Source: Gammaproteobacteria bacterium
GTDB taxonomy: Bacteria; Pseudomonadota; Gammaproteobacteria; DSM-16500
Assembly: GCA_021324305.1 (NCBI GenBank)
Contig: JAJPJI010000026.1
Coordinates: 1-64,000, forward strand
Reading direction: 5' to 3'
Length of the DNA stretch: 64,000 bases
Below the pieces are notes generated by a model. The model did no database searches and was not told where the DNA came from. It saw only the letters and a list, made by a program, of their open reading frames with translations. A program made the position numbers and the translations under genes. Numbering within the stretch: the first letter of the stretch is position 1; every line of letters starts with the position of its first letter. Below, one piece after another: positions 54,888 to 63,270 of the stretch.

Positions 54888-55313
54888 ATGAAAAAAAAAT
54901 TAAAATCAATCATGACGATCATGCGAATTTGCCTGCTTTTTTCACCGCTCACACTCTATGCAGACCAGACCATCATAAACAATAATAGCCAGGCACCCTA
55001 TCCGATTCAGCCCCAATGCAACAACGGATACGGTACATCCGGAAACGGCTTACCGCCTGGAACATATCAAATACAAAATGGCAATGGAACATCCAGCACG
55101 GTCTATACGACCGGTGACAAACAACCCTACATCGTTGATAATAATTGCAATCAAAACCAGAACATTCAGCCTTATGTCTATGTACAGCCTCCCATGCCCG
55201 GCCCTTGGAAACGAATGCCTGAACCACTGAAGGGACAAATGCAGAGTCCCATGCAAGGTCAAATGCCTGACACAAATTCCGGTTCGTTTCCTCGTCCCAT
55301 GACGCACCCTTAG
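54888..55313 (+). CDS. Small secreted Pro/Gln/Asn-rich protein, unrecognised
   Basis: I do not recognise this 141-residue protein. It has a signal peptide (about residues 1-25, ending 'LYA') and a mature part dominated by Asn, Gln, Pro, Gly and Tyr without predicted regular folds. Near the end Met-Gln-Pro units recur ('KGQMQSPMQGQMPD'). Two cysteines (in 'QCNNGYG' and 'NNCNQN') could form a disulfide. It is on the opposite strand inside the flagellar region, between flgB and fliT, with its own extended -10 promoter. It could be an exported structural or adhesive protein; nothing ties it to the flagellum but position. Confidence 0.65.
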   Translation: MKKKLKSIMTIMRICLLFSPLTLYADQTIINNNSQAPYPIQPQCNNGYGTSGNGLPPGTYQIQNGNGTSSTVYTTGDKQPYIVDNNCNQNQNIQPYVYVQPPMPGPWKRMPEPLKGQMQSPMQGQMPDTNSGSFPRPMTHP

Positions 55314-55353
55314 GTCATCTATCATAAGCCAGATCAGCAGATCATGGGGATGT

Positions 55354-55671
55354 TCAGGCTGAAATATAACGTTTGACCTTGGCTAACTGAAGCAGATTAT
55401 TTTTTACCTGTTCTGATTCCTGCTGCAGCATGCGCATGATGGAGTTGTCCCGATGACGAAACGTGACAAGATATGAATGAATTTCTTCACTGGTTATATC
55501 ATCAGCAGCCAATTCAATTAATTCATCTATTAACTGCTGCCTCTGAATAAATAATGAATCCAGGTCTTCAAACATCCTGTTGGCAATCTGTTCAAGCATT
55601 GAATTAGTTAGAGAATCGATCAACCTCATCAATCCATCAATTTTTTCCTTACGCGGATTCACCGATACCAT
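55354..55671 (-). CDS. fliT: FliT-like flagellar chaperone
   Basis: This 105-residue all-helical protein overlaps the end of fliS by 23 bases, the usual place of FliT, the export chaperone for the filament cap FliD. Sequence conservation in this family is low. The helical pattern and 'ELIELAADDI' segment fit, but the call rests mostly on position and size. Confidence 0.65.
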   Translation of the reverse strand: MVSVNPRKEKIDGLMRLIDSLTNSMLEQIANRMFEDLDSLFIQRQQLIDELIELAADDITSEEIHSYLVTFRHRDNSIMRMLQQESEQVKNNLLQLAKVKRYISA

Positions 55672-56035
55672 CCCATCCGGATTTTAATTCCGTCAATATT
55701 TTCTTGGCTTCGTCAAGGCATTGAATATCATTGTTCGCATTCGCCTGTACCAAATTTTTTTGCAGATATGCGTACAATGAATCCAGCAAGGAAGATAACT
55801 CACTGGCCTTTTCATCTTGATGATTGAGGCACATGCGTAAATATTCAAGAATATCCATGGCCTTGGAAATCGAGTGCAATTTCTTGGGAATATCATTTAC
55901 AAGGATATAGGTTTTCGATAATTCGATATGTTGAGCACACTTTTCAAACATGAGCTGGATTAATCGGTGGCTGGATGCGGTCAGCACGTCGGTGCTAATT
56001 TCAATTTCACTATAAGCGTCGTTTGCATTACTCAT
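55649..56035 (-). CDS. fliS: Flagellin export chaperone FliS
   Basis: The 128-residue helical FliS binds the C-terminus of unpolymerised flagellin. The N-terminal 'AYSEIEISTDVLTASSHRLI' then 'QLMFEKCAQHIELSK' is the family signature. It follows fliD by 18 bases and overlaps the FliT-like gene. Confidence 0.94.
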   Translation of the reverse strand: MSNANDAYSEIEISTDVLTASSHRLIQLMFEKCAQHIELSKTYILVNDIPKKLHSISKAMDILEYLRMCLNHQDEKASELSSLLDSLYAYLQKNLVQANANNDIQCLDEAKKILTELKSGWDGIGESA

Positions 56036-56053
56036 AATAAACTCCCTGCTTTA

Positions 56054-57517
56054 TTAACTCCCTTTCGTTAAGGTGCTCAGATAAGAGAATTGCTTGTCTA
56101 AATAATCACTTAATCCTTGAAACCTGGATATCATAGCATTTAATCGTGAATATTGCATAATAAGATCATTCTTAACCCCATTGAGCCTGGTTTGTTCTGC
56201 ATCGATCTGATCATTGGTCGAGCCTATCTGGGTTTGAATAACATTGGTCGCGTTCCAGATGCTTCCCTTATCATTTGCTGGTATGATGAAGTTATTGATT
56301 TCATTATTGACATTCGCAATAAACCCAGAGGCAGGATCTGTAAAATATTCTTTTATCGCATTGAAATCATTGGTCATTTTCCAGTTGAATGTGGTGCTGC
56401 CATTGTATTGCGTCTGTGGGGCGGTACTGATGACTAGGCTGCCTGTTGACGAAACTTCCCGCGTCGGATCGTACTGGTCAATCACAGTCGTAGTGCCGTT
56501 AATCGTGATGCCAAGGTCAAATAAGCTGTGAACATCCCCAGTTCCATTGAAGATGGTTCCGACAGCGTTTTGCAATTGCTGCTTGATGGTAGAAAATGCA
56601 TTATTCAGAACTGTTGCTGACGACTTCGTTTGATCGTCATTGGTATTCACTACCGTCACAAACTGGTCGCCATCAAGAAATGTAATAATCTGATTATACG
56701 AATTCAGCATATTTTGTATGGCTGTTTGTACGCCAGCCTGGATATTTGTTCCATTCGAGCTGGTGGTAATTGTCACATTCTGTCCAATTCCTGTTAACGT
56801 CAGGCTTAATCCATCCAGCACATCATTTATCTGGTTGGATGACCGTGTTTCACTGTAACCGTCAAATGTGAAGACTGCGTCTCTTGCAGCTGCAGTCTGA
56901 TTAAATTGAAAATTATTCCCTGTATCACCCGAGATCGTGATTTGATTTAGCGTTCCTGTTTCACTCGTCAGGAGCAAGTTATATTGGGTTGCTCCGCCAG
57001 GACCTGTCGACGCTACAATGCTCGCGGTCACACCAATGTTATTTCCTGAGTTATTGATTTTATCGCGAATATTTTGCAAGGTATCGTTACTATTAATCTG
57101 TACGGAAAAGTTCTCTGATGTATTGGCATTATTTGTGAACGTTAATGTCTCATTGATATTAAGTGCTGTATTATTTGATGAAAATGTTGCCTGCGATGCA
57201 AACGCCTGCGCCTGTGCCAGCGACGTGACAGTAATCGTATGCGTGCTCTCACCAACATTATTATTGGTCACAGCCGCGCTTGCGACTGCCGTATTAGATG
57301 AGGCCGCCTGAAATGCAACTGTATTGAACGCATTGGACAAATTTGTCAACGAAGACTGAAAATTGGTAAATAGAGATTGCAGACTGCCATATGCGCTCAA
57401 CTGAACATTTTGCGCTTTCAACTTGGCCTGCATACCATGGAGCCTGACATTTTGATACATCATTAATGCGTTAACTGTATCATCCACATTAAACAGATTC
57501 AGGCCCAGACTTGTCAT
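56054..57517 (-). CDS. fliD: Filament cap protein FliD
   Basis: The 487-residue HAP2 caps the filament and guides flagellin insertion. The FliD N-terminal region (about residues 1-105, with 'LSAYGSLQSLFTNFQSSL') and the C-terminal coiled coil ('GVKNDLIMQYSRLNAMISRF') are present around Thr/Ser/Asn-rich D2-D3 domains. It is 78 bases downstream of fliC with a hairpin in between. Confidence 0.95.
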   Translation of the reverse strand: MTSLGLNLFNVDDTVNALMMYQNVRLHGMQAKLKAQNVQLSAYGSLQSLFTNFQSSLTNLSNAFNTVAFQAASSNTAVASAAVTNNNVGESTHTITVTSLAQAQAFASQATFSSNNTALNINETLTFTNNANTSENFSVQINSNDTLQNIRDKINNSGNNIGVTASIVASTGPGGATQYNLLLTSETGTLNQITISGDTGNNFQFNQTAAARDAVFTFDGYSETRSSNQINDVLDGLSLTLTGIGQNVTITTSSNGTNIQAGVQTAIQNMLNSYNQIITFLDGDQFVTVVNTNDDQTKSSATVLNNAFSTIKQQLQNAVGTIFNGTGDVHSLFDLGITINGTTTVIDQYDPTREVSSTGSLVISTAPQTQYNGSTTFNWKMTNDFNAIKEYFTDPASGFIANVNNEINNFIIPANDKGSIWNATNVIQTQIGSTNDQIDAEQTRLNGVKNDLIMQYSRLNAMISRFQGLSDYLDKQFSYLSTLTKGS

Positions 57518-57551
57518 GTTTTACATCCTCTCGTTGCTGATTTTTATGTTG

Positions 57552-57580
57552 ATGATCCGGAGCAAGATGCTCCGGATCAT
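57552..57580. terminator. 13-bp perfect hairpin between fliC and fliD
   Basis: ATGATCCGGAGCA (57552-57564) pairs with 57568-57580 around a three-base loop. In the direction of fliC transcription it is followed by CAACATAAAAATC, not a T-run. It is therefore more likely an RNA-stabilising or attenuating structure that lowers readthrough from fliC into fliD than a full terminator. Confidence 0.65.
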
Positions 57581-57595
57581 TGCTTGCGGATTTTA

Positions 57596-58420
57596 TTAAC
57601 TTAGCAATTTCAGCACGAGAGATGGTGCCGAATTTGCCTGCGCCAACATTGCGACGTCTGACTGGCTCAATATGGTATATTTCGCCAAGTTAGCACTCTC
57701 AGCCGCATAATCAGCATCCATGATGGATGATTGAGAAGCACTGAGGTTAGTGGCATAGGTATCGTTATTTTGTATACCTGCCTGCAGATTAACAGCGTCA
57801 GCACCGAGGGTTGCCAAGCCGGTTGTGATGGTAGAGATTGCCAGACCCAGAGATCCAATCGCTGTAGAAGCGTTTGCATTGCTTGTCAAGGATGTTGACG
57901 CGATATTCAATCCTGAAGATCCTGTTGATGCGGTTGTCAACGATACTGAGATAGTATCGGTTGCTGCATTACCAGCACCAATCTGAATGGCTACGGAACC
58001 ACCTTGCAAGAGGTTAATGCCGTTAAAATTCAAGGATTGTGCGAGATTGTTAATCTGTGTCAACAATACTTGATATTCAGCATCGAGGTTTGCAAGATCG
58101 GTTGAACCATTTGTTCCATTAGCTGCCTGGACCGCCAGTGACTGCATGGTCTGCAGGTCATTCAAGATTACCTGCATGCCACCTTGAGCGGTTTGCACCA
58201 GGTTCAGGCCATCCTGACCGTTACGCGAACCTACATGTAAGCCATTAACTTTTGACATCATTTGTGATGCAATTGCCAATCCTGCCGGATCGTCAGCGGC
58301 ATTATTGATGCGCTTACCCGATGAGAGCCTCAGCATGGTATTAGAAAGACCCTGCTGGTTATTTGATAAATATTGCTGCGCGAACAGCGAGCTAATATTA
58401 GTATTAATAATAAGTGCCAT
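57596..58420 (-). CDS. fliC: Flagellin
   Basis: The 274-residue flagellin is compact: D0/D1 helices at both ends ('LSSGKRINNAADDPAGLAIA' near residue 32; C-terminal 'LSQSDVAMLAQANSAPSLVL') and a small Ser/Thr/Ala-rich centre (about residues 150-200) instead of large D2/D3 domains. The frame is open 12 codons further upstream, but the ATG at 58418-58420 has AAGGAG upstream and gives the standard 'MALIINTNISSLFAQ' start. The segment that TLR5 reads in Salmonella (LQRVREL) is 'LQTMQSL' here. A sigma-28 promoter precedes it. Ser/Thr-rich surface loops are possible glycosylation sites. Confidence 0.97.
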   Translation of the reverse strand: MALIINTNISSLFAQQYLSNNQQGLSNTMLRLSSGKRINNAADDPAGLAIASQMMSKVNGLHVGSRNGQDGLNLVQTAQGGMQVILNDLQTMQSLAVQAANGTNGSTDLANLDAEYQVLLTQINNLAQSLNFNGINLLQGGSVAIQIGAGNAATDTISVSLTTASTGSSGLNIASTSLTSNANASTAIGSLGLAISTITTGLATLGADAVNLQAGIQNNDTYATNLSASQSSIMDADYAAESANLAKYTILSQSDVAMLAQANSAPSLVLKLLS

Positions 58421-58461
58421 AATCATCTCCTTAAGTTTTAAATCTGCTGCTTCCATACCGG

Positions 58462-58488
58462 TTATCGTCGCAGAATGAATTTACTTAA
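58462..58488 (-). promoter_or_regulatory. Sigma-28 (FliA) promoter of fliC
   Basis: The leftward strand reads TTAAGTAA, eleven bases, then GACGATAA, close to the FliA consensus TAAAGTTT-N11-GCCGATAA (the -10 matches at seven of eight positions). The -10 lies about 42 bases before the fliC ATG. Confidence 0.85.
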
Positions 58489-58540
58489 ATTTTTTTGGAG
58501 ATGCTTTTTAAAATTCTTGCTGGCAACTTACTTATGCAGT

Positions 58541-59968
58541 CTACGCATAAGTATCTACGAGTGAATTTAATCGTTGCGGCTGTGGTTTATTATTTTCAAT
58601 CGGCTTATTTTTGCTTCCAAAATCATCAGAATTATTTGTAGCGTCATTGGAATAGTTATTATTAGAAGTGTATTGTTCACTTCCTTGTTGTGAAGTTTGA
58701 ACATCAACCTGGATATTAGTCAAATTTATATCAGCATTTTGAAAATTTTCACGCAACTGGACTATGTTTGCTTGAATTACTTCCTTCACTCGATTATGTT
58801 CAGTCACAATAATGAGTTCAGCATTGTTTTTGTCCAATTTTAGTTTCGCAACAACCGCGCCTAATTCGGGTGGATAGATCTTGATATGTGCATCATAAGA
58901 TTCCTTCATCAAGGCATCCTGAGATGGAGGCAGCAAATCAATTTTCAAATCGTAATCATGCTGATTCAGCTTGTTAAATATATCTGCATAACTGCCTGAA
59001 GCATTGCTGGATGGTGTAACTGAAGCTTCCCTGTCATTAAATGCAAGAGTGGTCTGGGCATTGATCATATTCCCTAATTGCACCAATGAATCTACATATT
59101 TGTTTTTCTGATTATCCATATACTGTACCTGACCTTTTTGGGCAGTATAAACAGTCACTGGATCTGTTAATTGATGCTGAATCGGATTGATTGCAGGATT
59201 GATACCCGACACAGGATACTGGTTAATCGAATCTTCTTGCGTCTGACTGCTTGTCGTTGATAATGACCCACTATCCGTAACCTGAAGCTGCTGCAGCTTT
59301 TGTGATTTTACATTAAACAGATTTTTCGACAAATCTAGATCTTTTGGGCTCGCTAGCGGGAGACTACCCTCTGCATTCAAAATCGGTTCAAGGTCGGAAT
59401 CCTGGTTCACGGTTTCATATGAATGCGGATTGCCGGGATTTTGCTGAACTGAATTCAATTTTTGATCTTCTATTAAAGCCGCAAGCTTTTCATCATCAAT
59501 GTTATTTATCAGCATGGCGGACGTATGCATCTGGACCTCTGATTGATCTGCTTTTACCAGCGATTGTTGTATATTCCGATTTAGGAAATCCCGAAGGAAA
59601 TGCGCCCTGATTTGCGAATTAATATTCGCAGAATTATCCTTTTCACCAGTCAATGAACTGGCTGTCTGCGTTGAAAGGTATTTTCCATCCAAAAGAGTGC
59701 ACGATTTAATTTGCTCGAGCAATGGATTCATGCCAGATAATACAGCATCAAATGAAGGTTTGCTTGTATCCATTTCCTGTGTTTGTTCAGCAGAGGAATG
59801 ATCAGATGATCGCTCATCCTCGCCTTGAGACTGTATCCCGGGTGACGCCAGCATGCTGGAGATTAATTCAGAAAAAAAATCAGATGGCGCATTTACTTGC
59901 GTACTTACTGTCTCATTGCTGGTGGATACCTGATTACTGCCTTCAGTCTTTTGGGATTGTACTTTCAT
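58541..59968 (-). CDS. fliK: Hook-length control protein FliK
   Basis: The 475-residue FliK measures hook length and triggers the FlhB switch. Most of the protein (about residues 1-340) is Ser/Gln/Asn-rich and poorly conserved, as usual. The C-terminal Flg_hook domain is clear ('YPPELGAVVAKLKLDKNNAE', 'LRENFQNADINLTNIQVDV'). The ATG at 59966-59968 has AGGA six bases before it and is preferred over the open extension to 60061, which would run through the flgI promoter region. It is divergent from flgI and separate from other fli genes. Confidence 0.9.
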   Translation of the reverse strand: MKVQSQKTEGSNQVSTSNETVSTQVNAPSDFFSELISSMLASPGIQSQGEDERSSDHSSAEQTQEMDTSKPSFDAVLSGMNPLLEQIKSCTLLDGKYLSTQTASSLTGEKDNSANINSQIRAHFLRDFLNRNIQQSLVKADQSEVQMHTSAMLINNIDDEKLAALIEDQKLNSVQQNPGNPHSYETVNQDSDLEPILNAEGSLPLASPKDLDLSKNLFNVKSQKLQQLQVTDSGSLSTTSSQTQEDSINQYPVSGINPAINPIQHQLTDPVTVYTAQKGQVQYMDNQKNKYVDSLVQLGNMINAQTTLAFNDREASVTPSSNASGSYADIFNKLNQHDYDLKIDLLPPSQDALMKESYDAHIKIYPPELGAVVAKLKLDKNNAELIIVTEHNRVKEVIQANIVQLRENFQNADINLTNIQVDVQTSQQGSEQYTSNNNYSNDATNNSDDFGSKNKPIENNKPQPQRLNSLVDTYA

Positions 59969-60055
59969 GCGACATCCTGTCATACGCCAATCTAGTCTGT
60001 AATCATAGTAACAGGCATCAGAAACTTCATCAAATAATCTTGGAGACCAGCAGGA

Positions 60056-60071
60056 TGGCATGAAATTTGCA
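60056..60071 (+). promoter_or_regulatory. Sigma-54 promoter for flgIJ(MNA)
   Basis: The rightward sequence TGGCATGAAATTTGCA has GG at 60057-60058 and GC at 60069-60070 with ten bases between. It shares the 15 bases ATGAAATTTGCATAT with the fleR promoter. Predicted transcription starts about 25 bases before the flgI ATG. Confidence 0.87.
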
Positions 60072-60105
60072 TATCTATTATTGGAAATTCACTTAGCAGG
60101 TACCA

Positions 60106-61314
60106 ATGATGCACTCGATAAAGAGCCTATTTCTGATTTTATGTCTATCGTTGCCGATATCGGTTGCTCATGCTTCGCGTATTAAAGACATCACCAATCT
60201 GGCTGGCGTCAGAGAAAACCAGCTGGTAGGTTACGGATTGGTAGTCGGTCTTGACGGAACCGGGGACCGGGTCACCCAAGCCCCATTCACCCAACAAAGC
60301 TTCATAAACATGTTATTGGAATTTGGTATCAAGTTACCAGTAGGCACCAATTTGCAACTCAGAAATGTCGCTGCTGTCGCACTCAGCGCTTCCCTGCCGC
60401 CATTTGCCAAAATCGGCCAGAAACTGGATGTCACCGTGGCATCATTAGGAAATGCAACCAGCCTGCGCAGCGGTGAATTATTAATGACACCGCTGCGTGG
60501 CGCTGATGGCCAGATCTATGCTATTGCCCAAGGCAGTGTCGTTGTATCCGGATTTGGCGCACAAGGCAGCGATGGCTCCAAAGTCATCGTTAACTCCACC
60601 GGCAGCGGCCGTATTCCCAATGGCGCAACGATAGAAAAAACCATTGATATGCCATTTGTACAGGATGGCGCGATCACGTTTGAACTAACCCAGCCTGACT
60701 TTACCACGGCTGAACGCATTGAGCAGGCAATCAATCATGAATTTGGCCGAAAAGTTGCAAAGGCATTGGATGCAAGTTCAGTACGGGTGCGAATAAATAA
60801 CCTGCCTATTGATTCGAGTGACATGCCAGTTTATCACGGAGATATCGCCTCATATAAAGCTGAGGAAGAAAACTATCAAAACACTTATCATGACAGACGT
60901 TTGATGAGCCAATACGTACCCATCATATCAAAGATTGAAAATATTACACTGGAACCAGCAGAAATACGTGCGAAAGTCATTGCAAACTCACGTACTGGAA
61001 CAATTGTTGTCGACCAGAATGTCTTTATCTCCCCGGTCGCAGTATCGCATGGCAATCTGTCCGTTGTCATATCAGAAAGGCCTTTTGTCAGCCAGCCAAA
61101 TGCCTTTTCGAATGGAAAGACCGTGACCGGCAGTGCGTCGGATATCAACATCAATACCGTGCAAAATCATGCTTTTGTATTTTCTACTGGCGCCAGCTTA
61201 AATGACCTAGTCAACGCAATCAACAATGTCGGCGCGGCTCCAGGCGACATTATTGCCATTCTGGAAGCGGTCAAAGCTGCCGGCGCACTGCATGCGGATC
61301 TGGACATAATATAA
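60106..61314 (+). CDS. flgI: Flagellar P-ring protein FlgI
   Basis: The 402-residue periplasmic P-ring subunit has a signal peptide (about residues 1-23, ending 'AHA') and the strongly conserved body ('LVGYGLVVGLDGTGDR', 'FINMLLEFGI', 'TNLQLRNVAAVALSASLPPF', 'ALHADLDII' at the end). It is a little longer than E. coli FlgI (365) because of an insertion around residues 235-265. It is read rightward from its own sigma-54 promoter rather than after flgH. Confidence 0.96.
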   Translation: MMHSIKSLFLILCLSLPISVAHASRIKDITNLAGVRENQLVGYGLVVGLDGTGDRVTQAPFTQQSFINMLLEFGIKLPVGTNLQLRNVAAVALSASLPPFAKIGQKLDVTVASLGNATSLRSGELLMTPLRGADGQIYAIAQGSVVVSGFGAQGSDGSKVIVNSTGSGRIPNGATIEKTIDMPFVQDGAITFELTQPDFTTAERIEQAINHEFGRKVAKALDASSVRVRINNLPIDSSDMPVYHGDIASYKAEEENYQNTYHDRRLMSQYVPIISKIENITLEPAEIRAKVIANSRTGTIVVDQNVFISPVAVSHGNLSVVISERPFVSQPNAFSNGKTVTGSASDININTVQNHAFVFSTGASLNDLVNAINNVGAAPGDIIAILEAVKAAGALHADLDII

Positions 61315-61324
61315 GGATGCGAAC

Positions 61325-62302
61325 ATGCTTGATAAAATTGCAAATGACGCCAGAATATATACTGATGTTCAGAGTCTCGAAAATTTACGCTATCAATCCG
61401 GAAAAAATTCTGACTCGGTTAAAAAAGAAGTTTCAAAACAGTTTGAATCCATGTTAATGCAAATTGTAATCAGCAGCATGCGCGATGCGAATAAAGCATT
61501 TTCGAGTGATTTGTTCGGCAGCGATCAAATGGATTTTTATGAAGATATGTTTGATAAGCAATTGTCTTTGTTGACATCAAATTCCGGCACCGGCTTTGCC
61601 CAGATAATCGAAAAAAACATTGATCAGCAATACGTATCGGCGAAATCAAAAACTGCAGTACCCGCACCATCGTCCCATGATTTAACCCTGCCAGACATCA
61701 GACATATCCAGACAGTGCCAATGCAATCCAAACGCCGTGATCCTGTTGAAACTGTGACAGCCCAAGCTACTCCGGTTCAAACAATCCAGGTGACAAAAGA
61801 GCCATCCACATCTGGCAATTTCAATTCACAAAATGAGTTTATTCATACCATATGGTCTTCTGCCAAATCAGCAGCAAAAGTAATAGGCGTCGATCCTAAA
61901 CTGTTATTGGCACAGGCAGCATTAGAAACAAACTGGGGTAAAAAAATCCTGCCGCAAGGCAAAGATAATTCCAGTTACAATTTATTTAACATTAAAGCTG
62001 ATACCAGCTGGAACAAGCAGACTATTACGACTGAAACACTGGAACAGAAAAATGGCATTTTATCCAAGGAGAAAGCAAAATTCCGCAGCTATGATTCATT
62101 TATGGATAGTTTCATTGATTATGTTCATTTTCTGAAAGATAACAATCGCTATAGTGAAGCTTTAAAAAAAGCTGCCGATCCGCAACAATTCATTCATGCA
62201 TTACAAAATGCCGGGTTCGCAACAGATACAAATTATGCAGAAAAGATATTAAGGATATTTTCAAGCCAATCGTTTAAAGCCCTGGTCGCAAAGCTTGAAT
62301 AA
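61325..62302 (+). CDS. flgJ: Rod cap and muramidase FlgJ
   Basis: The 325-residue FlgJ has both typical domains: an N-terminal rod-binding region (about residues 30-105, 'SKQFESMLMQIVISSMRDAN') and a C-terminal glucosaminidase domain (about 170-320, 'VDPKLLLAQAALETNWGKKI' with the catalytic Glu). It opens peptidoglycan for the growing rod. It follows flgI by 10 bases. Confidence 0.95.
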   Translation: MLDKIANDARIYTDVQSLENLRYQSGKNSDSVKKEVSKQFESMLMQIVISSMRDANKAFSSDLFGSDQMDFYEDMFDKQLSLLTSNSGTGFAQIIEKNIDQQYVSAKSKTAVPAPSSHDLTLPDIRHIQTVPMQSKRRDPVETVTAQATPVQTIQVTKEPSTSGNFNSQNEFIHTIWSSAKSAAKVIGVDPKLLLAQAALETNWGKKILPQGKDNSSYNLFNIKADTSWNKQTITTETLEQKNGILSKEKAKFRSYDSFMDSFIDYVHFLKDNNRYSEALKKAADPQQFIHALQNAGFATDTNYAEKILRIFSSQSFKALVAKLE

Positions 62303-62367
62303 ATCCTGCTCAAAAGACACAGGGGGTTTCTTTAAATATTAAACAGCCATGATGATGCAAATAATAT

Positions 62368-62394
62368 TTAAGTTTTTCTGAAAAACAATGATAT
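62368..62394 (+). promoter_or_regulatory. Possible sigma-28 promoter before flgM
   Basis: TTAAGTTT (62368-62375) is followed after eleven bases by AATGATAT. The -35 matches FliA consensus well, but the -10 matches only in its GATA core. Late flgM transcription from a FliA promoter is common in other bacteria; the site itself is weak. Confidence 0.35.
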
Positions 62395-62454
62395 ACAAGA
62401 TGTAGACAGTAAATTTTATTTAGATCTAACATAGCTACGGGCAAGGAGAAAGAC

Positions 62455-62742
62455 ATGGTGAACGATGTTAAACTGGATCATATTGATAATATGAACAATA
62501 TCTTGACTTCCAAGAAACCTCTGCCAGGGGACAGACAACGTGCAAATCTGAATACCAGTGGCGTTCAAGTACAACTAAGTTCGCTGGAAGGTTTAATGGT
62601 ATCAGAATCATCAACGGATGAAGCAACCCGGGTTCTGGAAATGAAACACAGAATCGACTCAAATAATTACAAAGTGGACACTGATGTTCTGGCAACCAAA
62701 TTGTACAATAACGTTTTTAAAAATATTAAAACAATCGGATAA
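62455..62742 (+). CDS. flgM: Anti-sigma-28 factor FlgM
   Basis: The 95-residue FlgM has the disordered N-terminus with the export signal and the C-terminal helices that bind FliA ('ATRVLEMKHRIDSNNYKVDT', 'VLATKLYNNVFKNI'). It is exported through the finished hook, releasing FliA. An AAGGAG site precedes the ATG. It sits 152 bases after flgJ with flgN immediately downstream. Confidence 0.92.
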   Translation: MVNDVKLDHIDNMNNILTSKKPLPGDRQRANLNTSGVQVQLSSLEGLMVSESSTDEATRVLEMKHRIDSNNYKVDTDVLATKLYNNVFKNIKTIG

Positions 62743-62745
62743 TTC

Positions 62746-63207
62746 ATGATGGAAATTAAATCAAGCAATGAATTTGTGTCAGCATTAAAGCAAATGACTA
62801 CCTATTGCCGCAAGATAAAAGAATTACTGGATTATGACCAAATTCATTTTAGCAGTAATGCGATTACAAGCATTTCCGATAGCAATCATCAGAAAACCAT
62901 ACTGTTGGAAAAGTTGACTACTTTAATCAATGAAATAAATTCGAGTATTTCTCCTGCTCTGTCTGATGGATTTCTGGATGCCATAGAAAAGCATGCAGAA
63001 AATTTTGATGCTCACATCAAAACTGAAATAATGGCCGCTCTTAACGAATTAAAATCCGAAATACAGGCAGCCTATCAATTTCTGTCTACTAACAGCAAAA
63101 TCATATTCACCAATATCAAGCAATTACACAATTTCTGGGAAAAATTGTCTGCGTGCAGTTCACGGAATGAATGTGTGTATGATCACAAAGGAAGCACCAG
63201 TATATAA
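62746..63207 (+). CDS. flgN: Flagellar chaperone FlgN
   Basis: The 153-residue helical FlgN-type chaperone escorts FlgK and FlgL to the export gate. Family similarity is weak ('LLEKLTTLINEINSSISPAL' in the central helix), but the gene directly follows flgM as in most gammaproteobacteria. Two adjacent ATG codons are possible starts. Confidence 0.8.
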   Translation: MMEIKSSNEFVSALKQMTTYCRKIKELLDYDQIHFSSNAITSISDSNHQKTILLEKLTTLINEINSSISPALSDGFLDAIEKHAENFDAHIKTEIMAALNELKSEIQAAYQFLSTNSKIIFTNIKQLHNFWEKLSACSSRNECVYDHKGSTSI

Positions 63208-63270
63208 TAATCGATACACCATGAAGCAGTTGTGTATCGTTTTGTAATTGTCATATCAGGGGAAGAATTG

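Noticed and set aside
59969-60061. Longer N-terminus for FliK
   Set aside because: The extension has no ribosome site and overlaps the flgI promoter region; the ATG at 59968 has AGGA at good spacing.
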